A stretch of 14,345 bases of DNA from positions 1 to 14,345 of the forward strand of contig JAITQP010000258.1 in the NCBI GenBank assembly GCA_031288885.1, written 5' to 3'. How positions within the stretch are numbered: the first letter of the stretch is position 1; every line of letters starts with the position of its first letter. The notes beneath the pieces are model-generated. The model ran no database searches. It was not told the DNA's origin and saw only the letters and a list, made by a program, of their open reading frames with translations. Shown in pieces: positions 1 to 8,414 of the stretch. A program made the position numbers and the translations under genes. This DNA comes from Prevotellaceae bacterium. GTDB taxonomy: Bacteria > Bacteroidota > Bacteroidia > Bacteroidales > UBA932.

Positions 1-447
1 GCCCCACGGGAGTATATTCTCGCGCAGGCGGCGCGCTACCGCCTCCAGCTGCTCCAGCTCCACGGCGACGAAACCCCTGACGAGTGCGCATTCTTCAAAT
101 CCGGCTACCCTGTTATCAAAGCTTTTGGGATACAAGCGGAGGCGGATTTTGCCGTGACCGCCCAATACGAGGAGGCGTGCAACTACTTTCTGTTCGATGC
201 TAAAACCGCGCTTCGCGGCGGCTCCGGCAAAAAATTCGACCACCGGCTGCTGGCAAGCTACCACGGGCAAACGCCCTTTTTCCTGAGCGGCGGCATTGCC
301 CCCACAGACGCAGCAGACATTGCCGCGCTACGCCTACCCCGCTGCAAGGCTATCGACATAAACAGCCGCTTTGAAATCTCCTCCGGAGTAAAAAGTGCGG
401 CGGAAGTCGGGAGATTTATCGAAACGGTCAGGTTAGCGGCTATCTGA
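1..447 (+). CDS. trpF: Phosphoribosylanthranilate isomerase, 3' part (N-terminus outside window)
   Basis: This is the C-terminal 148 residues of TrpF, which converts phosphoribosylanthranilate to carboxyphenylaminodeoxyribulose phosphate in cytoplasmic tryptophan synthesis. The frame is open from base 1, so the start lies outside the window; the usual protein is about 200-210 residues. Family landmarks seen are QLHGDE (bases 55-72), an IKAF strand, FLFDAKT followed by GGSGKKFD (the phosphate-binding and catalytic Asp region), FLSGGI (second phosphate-binding loop) and the C-terminal IDINSRFE. The last corresponds to the usual D-x-N-S-x-x-E motif. The stop is at 445-447. Neighbouring trp genes would be expected to the left, but none is visible. 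It converges with the glycosyltransferase gene, leaving 8 bases between the stops. No damage is seen in the visible part. Confidence 0.95.
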   Translation, partial: APREYILAQAARYRLQLLQLHGDETPDECAFFKSGYPVIKAFGIQAEADFAVTAQYEEACNYFLFDAKTALRGGSGKKFDHRLLASYHGQTPFFLSGGIAPTDAADIAALRLPRCKAIDINSRFEISSGVKSAAEVGRFIETVRLAAI

Positions 448-454
448 CCGCTAA
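433..454. terminator. Hairpin between convergent trpF and glycosyltransferase genes
   Basis: TTAGCGG (433-439) and CCGCTAA (448-454) form a perfect 7-bp stem with an 8-base loop that contains the trpF stop codon. It also lies directly past the stop of the opposing gene. Its position suits a shared bidirectional terminator. There is only a mixed T/C tract after it on the + strand, with no clean U-run, so the terminator role is inferred. Confidence 0.45.
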
Positions 455-455
455 G

Positions 456-1979
456 CTACTTCTTCTCCGGAAAATACTTTTGATTTCTATAAATGTACAG
501 GGTTTCGTTTTCGTTATGACGTGGGTTTAGGAAGAACATGAGGTTGTCGATAAGGCTGGGTTTTATTTCGGTTTCAAAAACCAAATCGGGAAAATGTTGC
601 TTCAGCGCGTTCACCTGCTCGGTGGCGACATCGTTGGCGACTAAAAGCACAAAGCGCGGCTCGCTTCCGCTTTCCAGCAGGCGTTGCGCGTCAGCAGCGA
701 CGTTGTAGCGGTCAATATCTTGTACCGTCGGCCATTCGCCAAGGTAAAACAGCGGCAAAGTTGGGACGTTGTTCATTTTTGCGAGCAACTCTACCTGCTC
801 GTAGCGCGACAGGTAGAGCATGGACTCCACCCTCGCCTTTTTGGAATAGTGTACGGTGATAATGCACAACAGCACAGCGTTTGCCACCATAAAAAACTTC
901 CAGCTGCCCCGCGCGAACTTGTTCAGCCATGCAACCTTGCCGTACGCCGCCAGAAACTCGCTCCAGCTTATCAACCCCAAAATGATGACGAAGGGCACAA
1001 TGGTAAGGATGAAACGCTCCTGCTTGTTGATAAAAAAACTATGAAAGAGCAGAAACACGAAGCTGGGTAAAAACAGCAGCAAGTACTTACGCCACTTAAC
1101 AAAAAATCCACCGAAAATAAAAATGCTCACGGGAGGAATAAGTATGCCGGCTATCAGCGCAACGTACTTGAAAGGGCCGCCGCCCGGGTAGTCTCCGGGC
1201 TGCACCACCACAAGGTTGTAGTGCAAGTATTCTATGAACTCCACGCAGGGTTTTCCCCAAAAGTAAAAGTCCATGCTGCCCTGTATTAAAAACATGCTGA
1301 GCAGCGCGCCGCCTCCCCACACAAAGGCGTTGCGGAACTTGCCGAGGCAAAGCAGCGCCAAGCCAAAGCCCGCCAGCATGAGGATAGCCTGATAACGAAA
1401 TGAAAAAGCAACCCCTGCCACCAAGCCCGAAAGCAACACAGTTTTTAGGTTGGGGCTATCACGCTTAATGTACATCCACACCCCCCAGAGCAGAAAAGGT
1501 ATGCAGTGAACTTCTACCAAGTTTCGCACGCTCAGCCATGGCATAAACCAAAACGCCGCCAGTAACCATCCTACCTGCGCCGCCAGCTTCTTTCCGGCGT
1601 ACTTTCCGGCTATCTTATACCCAAAGTAAACGATGGTGAGCGAGTAAACGGCGTGTAAAATTCTCACCACGTACATTTTTGCCTCGGGCGAGGTGACACC
1701 TATCGCATTTAGCAGCACGAAGAGTAAGTAGTGCAGCCCCATGTAGAAAAAGTTCTGCCCACCGGGGCCTGCGTTGTTAGCGGAGTTTGGCAGCAAGCTG
1801 AAAAGGTCAACCCCATCAACCAACGGGGCAATTTTTTCAATAACGCAAAAGTGGTCGTCGTACATGCCGTAACCTCTGGCAAAGATTGCCGCTACCAGCC
1901 GCGACAGCAGCGCTACAATAAGGATACACGTCAGCGGTCTTTGGGCGTAACATGCTTTGAAATAGGTGATAATGTTCAT
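456..1979 (-). CDS. Polytopic membrane glycosyltransferase, GT22 (ALG9/PIG-B mannosyltransferase)-like
   Basis: A 507-residue GT-C fold membrane protein that probably transfers a sugar from a lipid-phosphate donor on the outer face of the inner membrane. An N-terminal membrane helix (about 17-34) is followed by an acidic loop, MYDDHF (D41, D42, H43). This sits where GT22 enzymes carry their HPDE-like catalytic motif. Many hydrophobic segments follow (about 80-95, 105-122, 134-150, 157-170, 182-212, 218-235, 272-292, 299-316, 323-338). The sequence NKQERFI at 318-324 resembles the HKE-x-RF-type motif of ALG9/PIG-B proteins. About 130 C-terminal residues look soluble. The ATG start at 1979 is followed at once by the first hydrophobic helix. 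The gene has its own candidate promoter and ends against trpF. Acceptor and sugar are unknown; a surface-glycan role is inferred. A GT39/GT87-type label is the alternative. Confidence 0.75.
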   Translation of the reverse strand: MNIITYFKACYAQRPLTCILIVALLSRLVAAIFARGYGMYDDHFCVIEKIAPLVDGVDLFSLLPNSANNAGPGGQNFFYMGLHYLLFVLLNAIGVTSPEAKMYVVRILHAVYSLTIVYFGYKIAGKYAGKKLAAQVGWLLAAFWFMPWLSVRNLVEVHCIPFLLWGVWMYIKRDSPNLKTVLLSGLVAGVAFSFRYQAILMLAGFGLALLCLGKFRNAFVWGGGALLSMFLIQGSMDFYFWGKPCVEFIEYLHYNLVVVQPGDYPGGGPFKYVALIAGILIPPVSIFIFGGFFVKWRKYLLLFLPSFVFLLFHSFFINKQERFILTIVPFVIILGLISWSEFLAAYGKVAWLNKFARGSWKFFMVANAVLLCIITVHYSKKARVESMLYLSRYEQVELLAKMNNVPTLPLFYLGEWPTVQDIDRYNVAADAQRLLESGSEPRFVLLVANDVATEQVNALKQHFPDLVFETEIKPSLIDNLMFFLNPRHNENETLYIYRNQKYFPEKK

Positions 1980-2040
1980 TTTTTTGCAATTTATTTGATG
2001 AATTTATACTACTTTCGGCAATATTTGATTTTAGTTCGCA

Positions 2041-2048
2041 CAAAGATA
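2041..2048 (-). promoter_or_regulatory. Candidate Bacteroidota -7 box for the glycosyltransferase gene
   Basis: On the minus strand these bases read TATCTTTG, an exact match to the TAnnTTTG -7 consensus. They lie in the 95-base AT-rich spacer between the DUF2229 gene and the glycosyltransferase start at 1979, which would give a leader of roughly 55-60 bases. No clear TTTG box is seen 19-21 bases upstream, so the call is moderate. It implies the glycosyltransferase can be transcribed separately from the upstream cluster. Confidence 0.5.
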
Positions 2049-2074
2049 GAAAAAATAGCGTTGAAAAAGAACAG

Positions 2075-4564
2075 CTACCCGTTAATCTCCTCCTTTGCTG
2101 ATTTTACCATGAAGTAGAGGCGGTTGAAAACGTTTACCTCGCTGGTGCCTGCGTCGAAGTCGAGGAAAAGGAGGTTGAGCTTGGGGTACTTGTCCTTCAT
2201 GCGCTTCTCTACGCCCTTTGAGATAATCTGGTTGGCAATGCAGCCAAAGGGTTGCAGGCTCACCACGTTGTGGATGCCCTCGGCGGCAAAGGCGCTTATC
2301 TCGCCCGGGATGAGCCAGCCCTCGCCGTACTGGTGGGCAAGGTTCACAATCTTGGACGCCTGCTGCGCCAGCTCGTCGATGCTGTGCTTGGGGCGGTGGA
2401 AGCGGAAGCTGCGGCTTACCTTTTCGGCGCGGCGGAAGTAGCGGTTCAGGTAGCGGCGCAGCAGGTAGCCCACCACCTTTCCCTTGAGGGTGCGCGTGTC
2501 GAGGTGCGCCTTTTTATTCACGTCAAAGTTGATGAAATCCTGAATGAAGAAGTCCAGCAGGGAGGGCACCACCACCTCCACGCCCTGATTGTTGAGCCAA
2601 TCGACGATGTTGAGGTTGGCAAAGGCGTTGTACTTCAGGTAAATTTCGCCCACTACGCCTACCTTGGCAAACGCGCCCTGCCGCACCGGTACGTTGTTGA
2701 AATCCTCCACCGCCTGCTCCAAGAGCCGGTAAATGTGGCTCGGCTTTCCCCCGCTTTCTATGGTTTTCTCCAGCCTGTTGAGGTAGCTGTCGAGCAGCCG
2801 GCGCGATTCGCCCTTGTTGACCTCGCGAAATACGGTGGCGTAGTGCATCTTTGAGAGCTCGTCGGCGCAAATGATGGAGGCAAGGAATGGGCGGATGATT
2901 TTTGCCCACGGGATGGCAAAGCCCGGCTGCTCGTGCAGGCCGGTGACCACGGCAACCGACACCACGGGGATGTTCTCAAATCCGGCGTTGACCATTGCCT
3001 TTTTTATCAGCGGCAGGTAGTTCGACGCGCGGCACTGCCCGCCCGTTTGGGTGATGGCCACCGCCGTGTTGGCCAAGTCAAACTCGCCGGACTTGAGCGC
3101 CTTTATCACGTCGCCTATGACGGTGATGGCGGGGTAGCAGATTTCGTTGTTGGCGTGGCACATTCCCTCGTCAACGGCCTGCGCGTCGGTTACGGGCAGC
3201 GTGTGGAGGTGGTATCCGCACAGCTTAAACAGGGGCGGAAATACGCGCGAGTAGACGTCGGAAAATAGCGGGGCAATGATGGTTCGCTTTTGGTCTTCGG
3301 GCATGAAGGGCTTGGTGGTTTTTCGCTGCCTGCCGCTCGGGCGCAGCTTCATGCTGCTGTATCGAGCAAACTCCACCACCGAGCGCAGGCGCAGGCGTAT
3401 GGAGCCGGTGCTGCTGATTTCGTCCACGCGGATGAGGTTGTTGTTCTTGCCGGCGGTTTGCAGCACCTCCTTCACTTCGTCGGTGATGATAGCGTCGGGC
3501 CCGCAGCCAAAGGAGTTGAGCTGCACCATGCGCACGTTGGAGGGCTGGCGCGCCACCCACTTTGCGGCGTTGGTGATGCGCGCCGGATAGCCCCACTGCG
3601 ACAGGTAGAGGTCGCTCTTTTCGGTTTCCACGTTGGGCAGCACGTCTTCGGTTATCACGTTCACGCCGAGCTCCGTCAGCATCTCCGCCGTTTGCTGGTT
3701 AATGAGCGGGTCAACGTGGTAGGGTCGTCCCGAGAGCACCATCAGCTGCCGCCCCTCGCGCAGCGACCGCTCTATGACCTCCTCGCCCTTTTTCCTGATG
3801 GCGTCCTTAAAGGCGCGCTGCGCCGCGAGGGCTTCGGAAAAGGCGCGGTTGAACTGCGCTGCGCGAATTTTCAGCCCGTGCTCGCGGAGCGACTCTATGT
3901 ATCCGCGGCAGGCGGCCCGCAGCAGCGCCTCGTCGCGGAACGTCACGGTGGGGGCGTCCACGCCAATGTTCCAGCGCTTTTTGGGGTTAATGGCGCTCTT
4001 CACCACCTCCGCGTAGCCCGTCACAATGGGGCAGTTGAAGGTGTTGTGCGCCGGCGCGGTTTCCTTTTCGCGAAACACCATCGGCATAAAAATTCTGTCC
4101 ACTTTCTTTTCGGCAAGGTCAAAGATATGCCCGTGCACCAGCTTTGCCGGAAAGCAGATGTTATCGCTCATCACCGTTCCCATTCCCTTTTCGTACAGCG
4201 CCATGGTGGAGGGCTCCGAGAGCACCACGCTCACGCCGCAGCGCGTGAGCAGCGTGTTCCAGAACGGGAAGTTCTCGTACACGTTGAGCGCGCGCGGTAT
4301 CCCAACGGTGAGCGTATCGAAGTCCGCGCGTCCGGTGGCGGCATTCTTAAACAGCAGGTTGTACTTGTAGCGGAGCAGGTTGAAGCCCTTTTCGCCGGTT
4401 TTGCCCTTGCTCGAGAAGATGCGCTCGCACTTGTTGCCGCCAAAGAAGACGTTGCCGTTGTCGAACTCAAACCGGCTAATGGTGCAGTGGTTTTCACAAC
4501 CTTTGCAGATAAGCTGCTTCTTTTTATGCTTATCTACATCGTTAATATTTTCTAATAAAAGCAT
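2075..4564 (-). CDS. DUF2229 / 2-hydroxyacyl-CoA dehydratase-like Fe-S protein (C-terminal half of a usually fused activase)
   Basis: An 829-residue cytoplasmic protein matching the second half of the large fused 'acyl-CoA dehydratase activase' proteins of Bacteroidota and clostridia. It begins with a Cys cluster, C20-x2-C23-x3-C27, plus C46 in GGNKCER, probably a metal or Fe-S site. The DUF2229 region follows (about 80-330: VGIPRALNVYENFPFW, SDNICFPAKLVHGH, LSGRPYHVDPLINQQ). Then come dehydratase-like segments with conserved Cys: SFGCGPDA (about 353), NNEICYPA (about 475), TGGQCRASNY (about 510) and LQPFGCIAN (about 775). Such proteins are thought to work with the BadF/BcrA-type ATPase in ATP-driven low-potential electron transfer; the reaction of this subgroup is not established. 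Its partner ATPase is encoded two genes upstream, with a secreted nuclease gene between (15 bases from that gene's stop to this ATG). No frameshift or missing core motif was seen. Confidence 0.85.
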   Translation of the reverse strand: MLLLENINDVDKHKKKQLICKGCENHCTISRFEFDNGNVFFGGNKCERIFSSKGKTGEKGFNLLRYKYNLLFKNAATGRADFDTLTVGIPRALNVYENFPFWNTLLTRCGVSVVLSEPSTMALYEKGMGTVMSDNICFPAKLVHGHIFDLAEKKVDRIFMPMVFREKETAPAHNTFNCPIVTGYAEVVKSAINPKKRWNIGVDAPTVTFRDEALLRAACRGYIESLREHGLKIRAAQFNRAFSEALAAQRAFKDAIRKKGEEVIERSLREGRQLMVLSGRPYHVDPLINQQTAEMLTELGVNVITEDVLPNVETEKSDLYLSQWGYPARITNAAKWVARQPSNVRMVQLNSFGCGPDAIITDEVKEVLQTAGKNNNLIRVDEISSTGSIRLRLRSVVEFARYSSMKLRPSGRQRKTTKPFMPEDQKRTIIAPLFSDVYSRVFPPLFKLCGYHLHTLPVTDAQAVDEGMCHANNEICYPAITVIGDVIKALKSGEFDLANTAVAITQTGGQCRASNYLPLIKKAMVNAGFENIPVVSVAVVTGLHEQPGFAIPWAKIIRPFLASIICADELSKMHYATVFREVNKGESRRLLDSYLNRLEKTIESGGKPSHIYRLLEQAVEDFNNVPVRQGAFAKVGVVGEIYLKYNAFANLNIVDWLNNQGVEVVVPSLLDFFIQDFINFDVNKKAHLDTRTLKGKVVGYLLRRYLNRYFRRAEKVSRSFRFHRPKHSIDELAQQASKIVNLAHQYGEGWLIPGEISAFAAEGIHNVVSLQPFGCIANQIISKGVEKRMKDKYPKLNLLFLDFDAGTSEVNVFNRLYFMVKSAKEEING

Positions 4565-4579
4565 TTTTGATATAATTCA

Positions 4580-6589
4580 TTAATCATCAATCAGTATTTT
4601 GCCAACCGCCTTCTCTCCCCTGTCGGAGGTAAGCGTAAGCACGTAAATCCCCGCGCTCCAGCTCGAGGTGGGGATGGCGAGCGTTGAAGCGCGCACGTTC
4701 TTTTGCTCGTAAACCACCGCCCCGCTGAGGCTGTACACGCGCAGCGAGGCAATATGGCCGGCGGCGCTCTCCACCCAAACCTTTTGCCGCGCAGGGTTTG
4801 GGTAAATTTTGAGGCGACTTTCAAATTCGCTTTGGCGCACCGCAGTGGTGGGGCACATGGTATTTACGCACAGCTGGGCTGCCTGCGACTCCGCGCTGCC
4901 CATATCGTTGCTCACCACGCACGAGTAGTAGCCAATGTGCCTGTTAGCGGCGCTGCCGATGGCGTAGAGGAGCGAGGTTGCTCCGGCAACGTCCCGTCCG
5001 TCCTTTTTCCACTGGTAGCGGAGGTTCGTTCCCGTTGCCTGCACGGTAAAGGCAACCGCTTCCCCCAGCGCGACTTCCCTCTTTGTGGGCTGCGCAGCGA
5101 TTTTAGGCGCAACGCTGCGGTCTGCCACCTGTACGTAAAAAAACTTGGCGGCGGGCGCAAAGGATGCGTCCCCCGATTGCCACGCCACCATGCGCACGGT
5201 TCCCACGCTAAACAGCGTCAGCGTGCACTCCTTTAGCGACGCCACCACGCCGCTGTCAACAGCGTAGCGCAGCGGACGGTTGTCGGCGTCGTAATCGGGC
5301 AGGTTGAGCGCCCCGTCTGCAAGGCGCACATCGTAGTGGCTGGCTACGGGCAGCTCGCGCTCCTGCCCGCCAAAGGCAAAGGTTGCGCTCACGGGGGTAT
5401 GGTCGGAGGTCGTCGTATTATAGCTGGGGATGCTCTTCGTTACGCCGGTTTCGTACTGCGCGCTGTCTACGCAAAACGGAAACAGCTCGTCGGAAATCAT
5501 AATGTGGTCTATCAGCGAAAGCTTTTCGCTGATTTGGCTCGAGAGAAAGCGGTAGCTGAGGGAGTCGTCCACAAAATTCTTGTAGGGCGATGGCTCGCTG
5601 TTGTACGTTGACACGTCAACATCATCGTTGTAGTCGCCCAACACAATGAGCTTTTTTGCCGCGTAGTCGCTGCTGCCGAGCAAGGCCTTCAACCCCTGCG
5701 ACGCTACCTTGCGGCGCTCGTAGCTCGCGGCGTCGCCGTACGCCTTGGCGTGCAGGTTAATGAGCGTTATGGGGATGCTGTAGCCTCCGGCGCTCAGGTT
5801 TAGGGGGAACTCCACGGGGTAACGCCCGCTCGACCACGCGTTGTACGTTCCGGCGTTGGTCATCAGGAAAGGCTTATCGGCAAGGGATACGCGGCTTTTC
5901 CTGTACACAATGGCTTCGCTCTGCGCGCATTTCGACTGGGCGAAGGGCACGATATGCCCGCCCCACGCGCTGCCCAGATGCTTCAGCACGGTGTCGAGGC
6001 TTTTTGTCGGGTTGTTGGTAACCTCCTGCAGCGCCACCACATCTGCGTCCAGCCTGCGGATGAGGGTAGCCACGTTGGACATTTGCAGCGACTCGTTGCT
6101 CGGGCCGTTGCTCGGGCAGCCGAGCCACTCGGCGTTGAGCGTGGCAACCTTAAAGGGCATCCCGCCCGCCGCCTTTTCCTGCCGCACAACGCCCGTTACC
6201 GCAATGCTCCCAAGCAGCTCGTTGCTCGGGCTGAGGAGGATAACGGAGGAGGTGATGGCGCTATCGGAAAAACCGCCACAGGTGGGGGCAAAGCGCACGT
6301 AAACGGTTTGGGGTTTACCCCCCGCCAGCTCGTTGGCGGATATGGCGAGAGGACTTTGGCTATAGCTGCTGCCTGTCCGCGACACCTGCACCTGCGAGCT
6401 GGGCTGCACAACAACGCTGCCGCTAAAGCTGCTCGCCGTAACCGTAAGCTGCTGCGCCGCCGACGCGCCGCCAACCACCACGCCCGCAAACGTTAGCTGG
6501 GCGGGCGTGCAGGTTACTTGCGCCTGCGCAATGAAGCCAGCCGGCAGCAGCGCACACAGCAGCAAATAGGTATTCCTTGCGCTCTTCAT
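4580..6589 (-). CDS. Secreted endonuclease/exonuclease/phosphatase-family protein with Ig-like domain and T9SS sorting domain
   Basis: A 669-residue exported protein. Residues 1-24 form a signal peptide ending in AQAQ. Residues 25-135 look like a beta-sandwich of the ASH/SPD-2 type. Residues 146-406 are a DNase I-like EEP domain with the expected residues in order: N152 (LNAEW), E189 (LQEV), H280 (NLHAKAYGD), D319 and N321 (GDYND), D361-H362 (IDH) and D396-H397 (SDH). Residues 495-576 are an I-set Ig-like domain with the YQWKKDG and YYSCVVSN signatures. Residues 594-669 are a type A T9SS sorting domain (IYPNPA ... GIYVLTL ... KILI). The protein is therefore likely carried through the outer membrane and released or surface-attached. 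Substrate could be DNA, RNA or a phosphoester; the active-site set looks complete. It lies 13 bases after the ATPase gene and 15 before the DUF2229 gene, an odd place for an extracellular protein. Confidence 0.88.
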   Translation of the reverse strand: MKSARNTYLLLCALLPAGFIAQAQVTCTPAQLTFAGVVVGGASAAQQLTVTASSFSGSVVVQPSSQVQVSRTGSSYSQSPLAISANELAGGKPQTVYVRFAPTCGGFSDSAITSSVILLSPSNELLGSIAVTGVVRQEKAAGGMPFKVATLNAEWLGCPSNGPSNESLQMSNVATLIRRLDADVVALQEVTNNPTKSLDTVLKHLGSAWGGHIVPFAQSKCAQSEAIVYRKSRVSLADKPFLMTNAGTYNAWSSGRYPVEFPLNLSAGGYSIPITLINLHAKAYGDAASYERRKVASQGLKALLGSSDYAAKKLIVLGDYNDDVDVSTYNSEPSPYKNFVDDSLSYRFLSSQISEKLSLIDHIMISDELFPFCVDSAQYETGVTKSIPSYNTTTSDHTPVSATFAFGGQERELPVASHYDVRLADGALNLPDYDADNRPLRYAVDSGVVASLKECTLTLFSVGTVRMVAWQSGDASFAPAAKFFYVQVADRSVAPKIAAQPTKREVALGEAVAFTVQATGTNLRYQWKKDGRDVAGATSLLYAIGSAANRHIGYYSCVVSNDMGSAESQAAQLCVNTMCPTTAVRQSEFESRLKIYPNPARQKVWVESAAGHIASLRVYSLSGAVVYEQKNVRASTLAIPTSSWSAGIYVLTLTSDRGEKAVGKILIDD

Positions 6590-6602
6590 TCTTCGCTAAT
6601 CG

Positions 6603-8360
6603 TTAGTGAGTGTTCATGGCAATCAGCGCCGCGCCGTACGCCCCCATGAGCTCGGGGATTTTGCTGCACGTAACCTTTTTGCCGGTTACGACCTCCAGCG
6701 CGCGCTGTATGGAGGCATTTTTAAACGCGCCTCCCTGCACCACAATATTATCCCCCAGCTCTTGCAGGTCGTTAAACTTTAGCACCTTAAAGAGGCAATT
6801 TTTGATTACCGAGTACGAAAGTCCGGCGGCAATATCGGCGGTGGTGGCATTTTCGCGCAGCGACTGCTTCACCTTTGAGTTCATAAACACCGTGCAGCGC
6901 GTACCCAAATCGCAGGGATGCGTGGCGGTGCAGGCAAGCGCGGCAAACTCCGGCGCCGCGTAGCCGAGCGACTTCCCAAACGTCTCCACAAACGAGCCGC
7001 AGCCCGACGAGCAGGCCTCGTTGAGCTCCACGCGGCTGATTTCGCCGTTTTTTATAAAGATGGCTTTCATGTCCTGCCCGCCGATATCGAGCACAAAGCT
7101 CAGGTCGGGGTTGAGGTAGTGCGCAGCGGTGTAGTGCGCAATGGTTTCCACCACGCCGTGGTCTATGCCAAAGGCGGCGCGAATGAGGTCTTCGCCGTAG
7201 CCTGTGACGGCGCTGCCGGCTATTTTCACGCTTTTTTCCGCCGCCTTAAGCTTATTGGCAAAATCCTGCAGCCCATGCTTTACCGCGTAGAGCGGGTTGC
7301 CGTTGTTGTGCGCGTAGTAGCTATACAAAAGCTCCTTGCTTTCGCCAATAATGGCGATTTTGGTGGTGGTTGAGCCGCTGTCTATCCCCACGTAGCAGCG
7401 ATTTCCGTTGTAGGCGGCGATGGGCACTTTCTTCACCAGCTCCACCTCCTTTTCGTGCTGTAGCCAGTGCTCGCGCTCCGCGTCGCCGGAAAAGAGCACG
7501 GGGAGGGCGTTTTTGCGGGGCGCCACCGCCGTGCGCTCCTCCGAGATGCGCCGCCGCAGGTCGTCAATATCAAGCTCAAGGCGCGCCGCCTCCATGAGCG
7601 CCGCCCCGTGCGCCGATACAATTTCGGGGTGGTCGGCGTTAACCACGTCGCGCGGCTGGAGGTTCATGGCTTTCAGGAAGAAATCTTTTAGCAGGGGGAG
7701 AAAGGAGAACGGGCCTCCGCAGAACATGACCTTTGGGGCAACGTCGCAGGCGCGGGCTAAGGTGTTCATCGTCTGCATGGCCACGGCGTGGAACACCGAC
7801 GCTACAATATCCGACTTGGGCACCTCCCTGCTGATGAGGTTTTGCACGTCCGTTTTGGCAAACACGCCGCAGCGCGAGGCTATCGCGTAAATGGTGTGCG
7901 TGGGCTCTACGTGCCGGTTGAGCTCCTCAATGGGAATGTTGAGCAGCATTGCCATTTGGTCGATAAACGCGCCGGTTCCGCCGGCGCAGTTGCCGTTCAT
8001 GCGAATGTCCGGCTGGCGGTCGGGGTGAAAGAATATCATCTTGGAGTCCTCTCCCCCCAAATCTACGAGCGTGCGGACGCTTGGGTACTTTTCAAAAATA
8101 AGGCGCGACGCGGCCACCACCTCCTGAACAAACGGGATGCGCGCCGCCTCCGAAATGCCCATCCCCGCCGAGCCGGTCACCATGGCGCTGACCTTGCAGT
8201 TGCCCAGCGTTGCCCGTATCTCATCAAAAAAGGCGCACACCACCTCCGTTACCTTGGTATTGTGCCGGCGGTAAGCGTTGTAAACCAGCTGACCGTTCGC
8301 GTCCAAAACGGCTATCTTGGCAGTTGTTGACCCTACGTCCAAACCCAACCTATATATCAT
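6603..8360 (-). CDS. Tandem BadF/BadG/BcrA/BcrD-type ATPase (2-hydroxyacyl-CoA dehydratase activator-like)
   Basis: A 585-residue cytoplasmic protein made of two ASKHA-fold ATPase domains. Domain 1 (about 1-265) shows LDVGSTTAK (7-15), DLGGEDSKM (100-108), NGNCAGGTG with C125, SRCGVFAKTDV with C164, and CGGPFSF (214-220). C125 and C164 match the two Cys by which the HgdC activator dimer holds its bridging [4Fe-4S] cluster. Domain 2 (about 318-585) repeats the pattern: GIDSGSTTTK (325-334), DIGGQDMKA (425-433), NEACSSGCGS with C450 and C454, TRCTVFMNSKV with C489, and VQGGAFKN (541-548). HgdC-type proteins couple ATP hydrolysis to one-electron transfer into a dehydratase. In the fused homologues a linker and the DUF2229 part follow directly; here the protein stops just after GAYGAALIA. 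The ATG at 8360 lies immediately before the first ATPase strand. The gene follows the flavoprotein gene by 54 bases. Confidence 0.9.
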   Translation of the reverse strand: MIYRLGLDVGSTTAKIAVLDANGQLVYNAYRRHNTKVTEVVCAFFDEIRATLGNCKVSAMVTGSAGMGISEAARIPFVQEVVAASRLIFEKYPSVRTLVDLGGEDSKMIFFHPDRQPDIRMNGNCAGGTGAFIDQMAMLLNIPIEELNRHVEPTHTIYAIASRCGVFAKTDVQNLISREVPKSDIVASVFHAVAMQTMNTLARACDVAPKVMFCGGPFSFLPLLKDFFLKAMNLQPRDVVNADHPEIVSAHGAALMEAARLELDIDDLRRRISEERTAVAPRKNALPVLFSGDAEREHWLQHEKEVELVKKVPIAAYNGNRCYVGIDSGSTTTKIAIIGESKELLYSYYAHNNGNPLYAVKHGLQDFANKLKAAEKSVKIAGSAVTGYGEDLIRAAFGIDHGVVETIAHYTAAHYLNPDLSFVLDIGGQDMKAIFIKNGEISRVELNEACSSGCGSFVETFGKSLGYAAPEFAALACTATHPCDLGTRCTVFMNSKVKQSLRENATTADIAAGLSYSVIKNCLFKVLKFNDLQELGDNIVVQGGAFKNASIQRALEVVTGKKVTCSKIPELMGAYGAALIAMNTH

Positions 8361-8414
8361 AACTAATTTAGAAACAGCTATTTGAATTATATAACTATGT
8401 TATTTTGGGGAGCT

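Noticed and set aside
3290..4555. A 421-codon open frame on the + strand opposite the DUF2229 gene
   Set aside because: It is antisense to a gene with clear family motifs. Its translation is rich in His, Val, Ala and Arg without domains, which is usual for the opposite strand of GC-rich genes.
2075..8360. Idea that the ATPase/DUF2229 pair is a complete 2-hydroxyacyl-CoA dehydratase system
   Set aside because: No separate HgdA/HgdB-type dehydratase subunits or CoA-transferase are encoded in the window, so a specific fermentation pathway cannot be named.
8361..8414. Possible promoter in the 54-base gap before the tandem ATPase gene
   Set aside because: The gap is AT-rich, but no TAnnTTTG box could be found, so co-transcription with the flavoprotein gene is the simpler reading.
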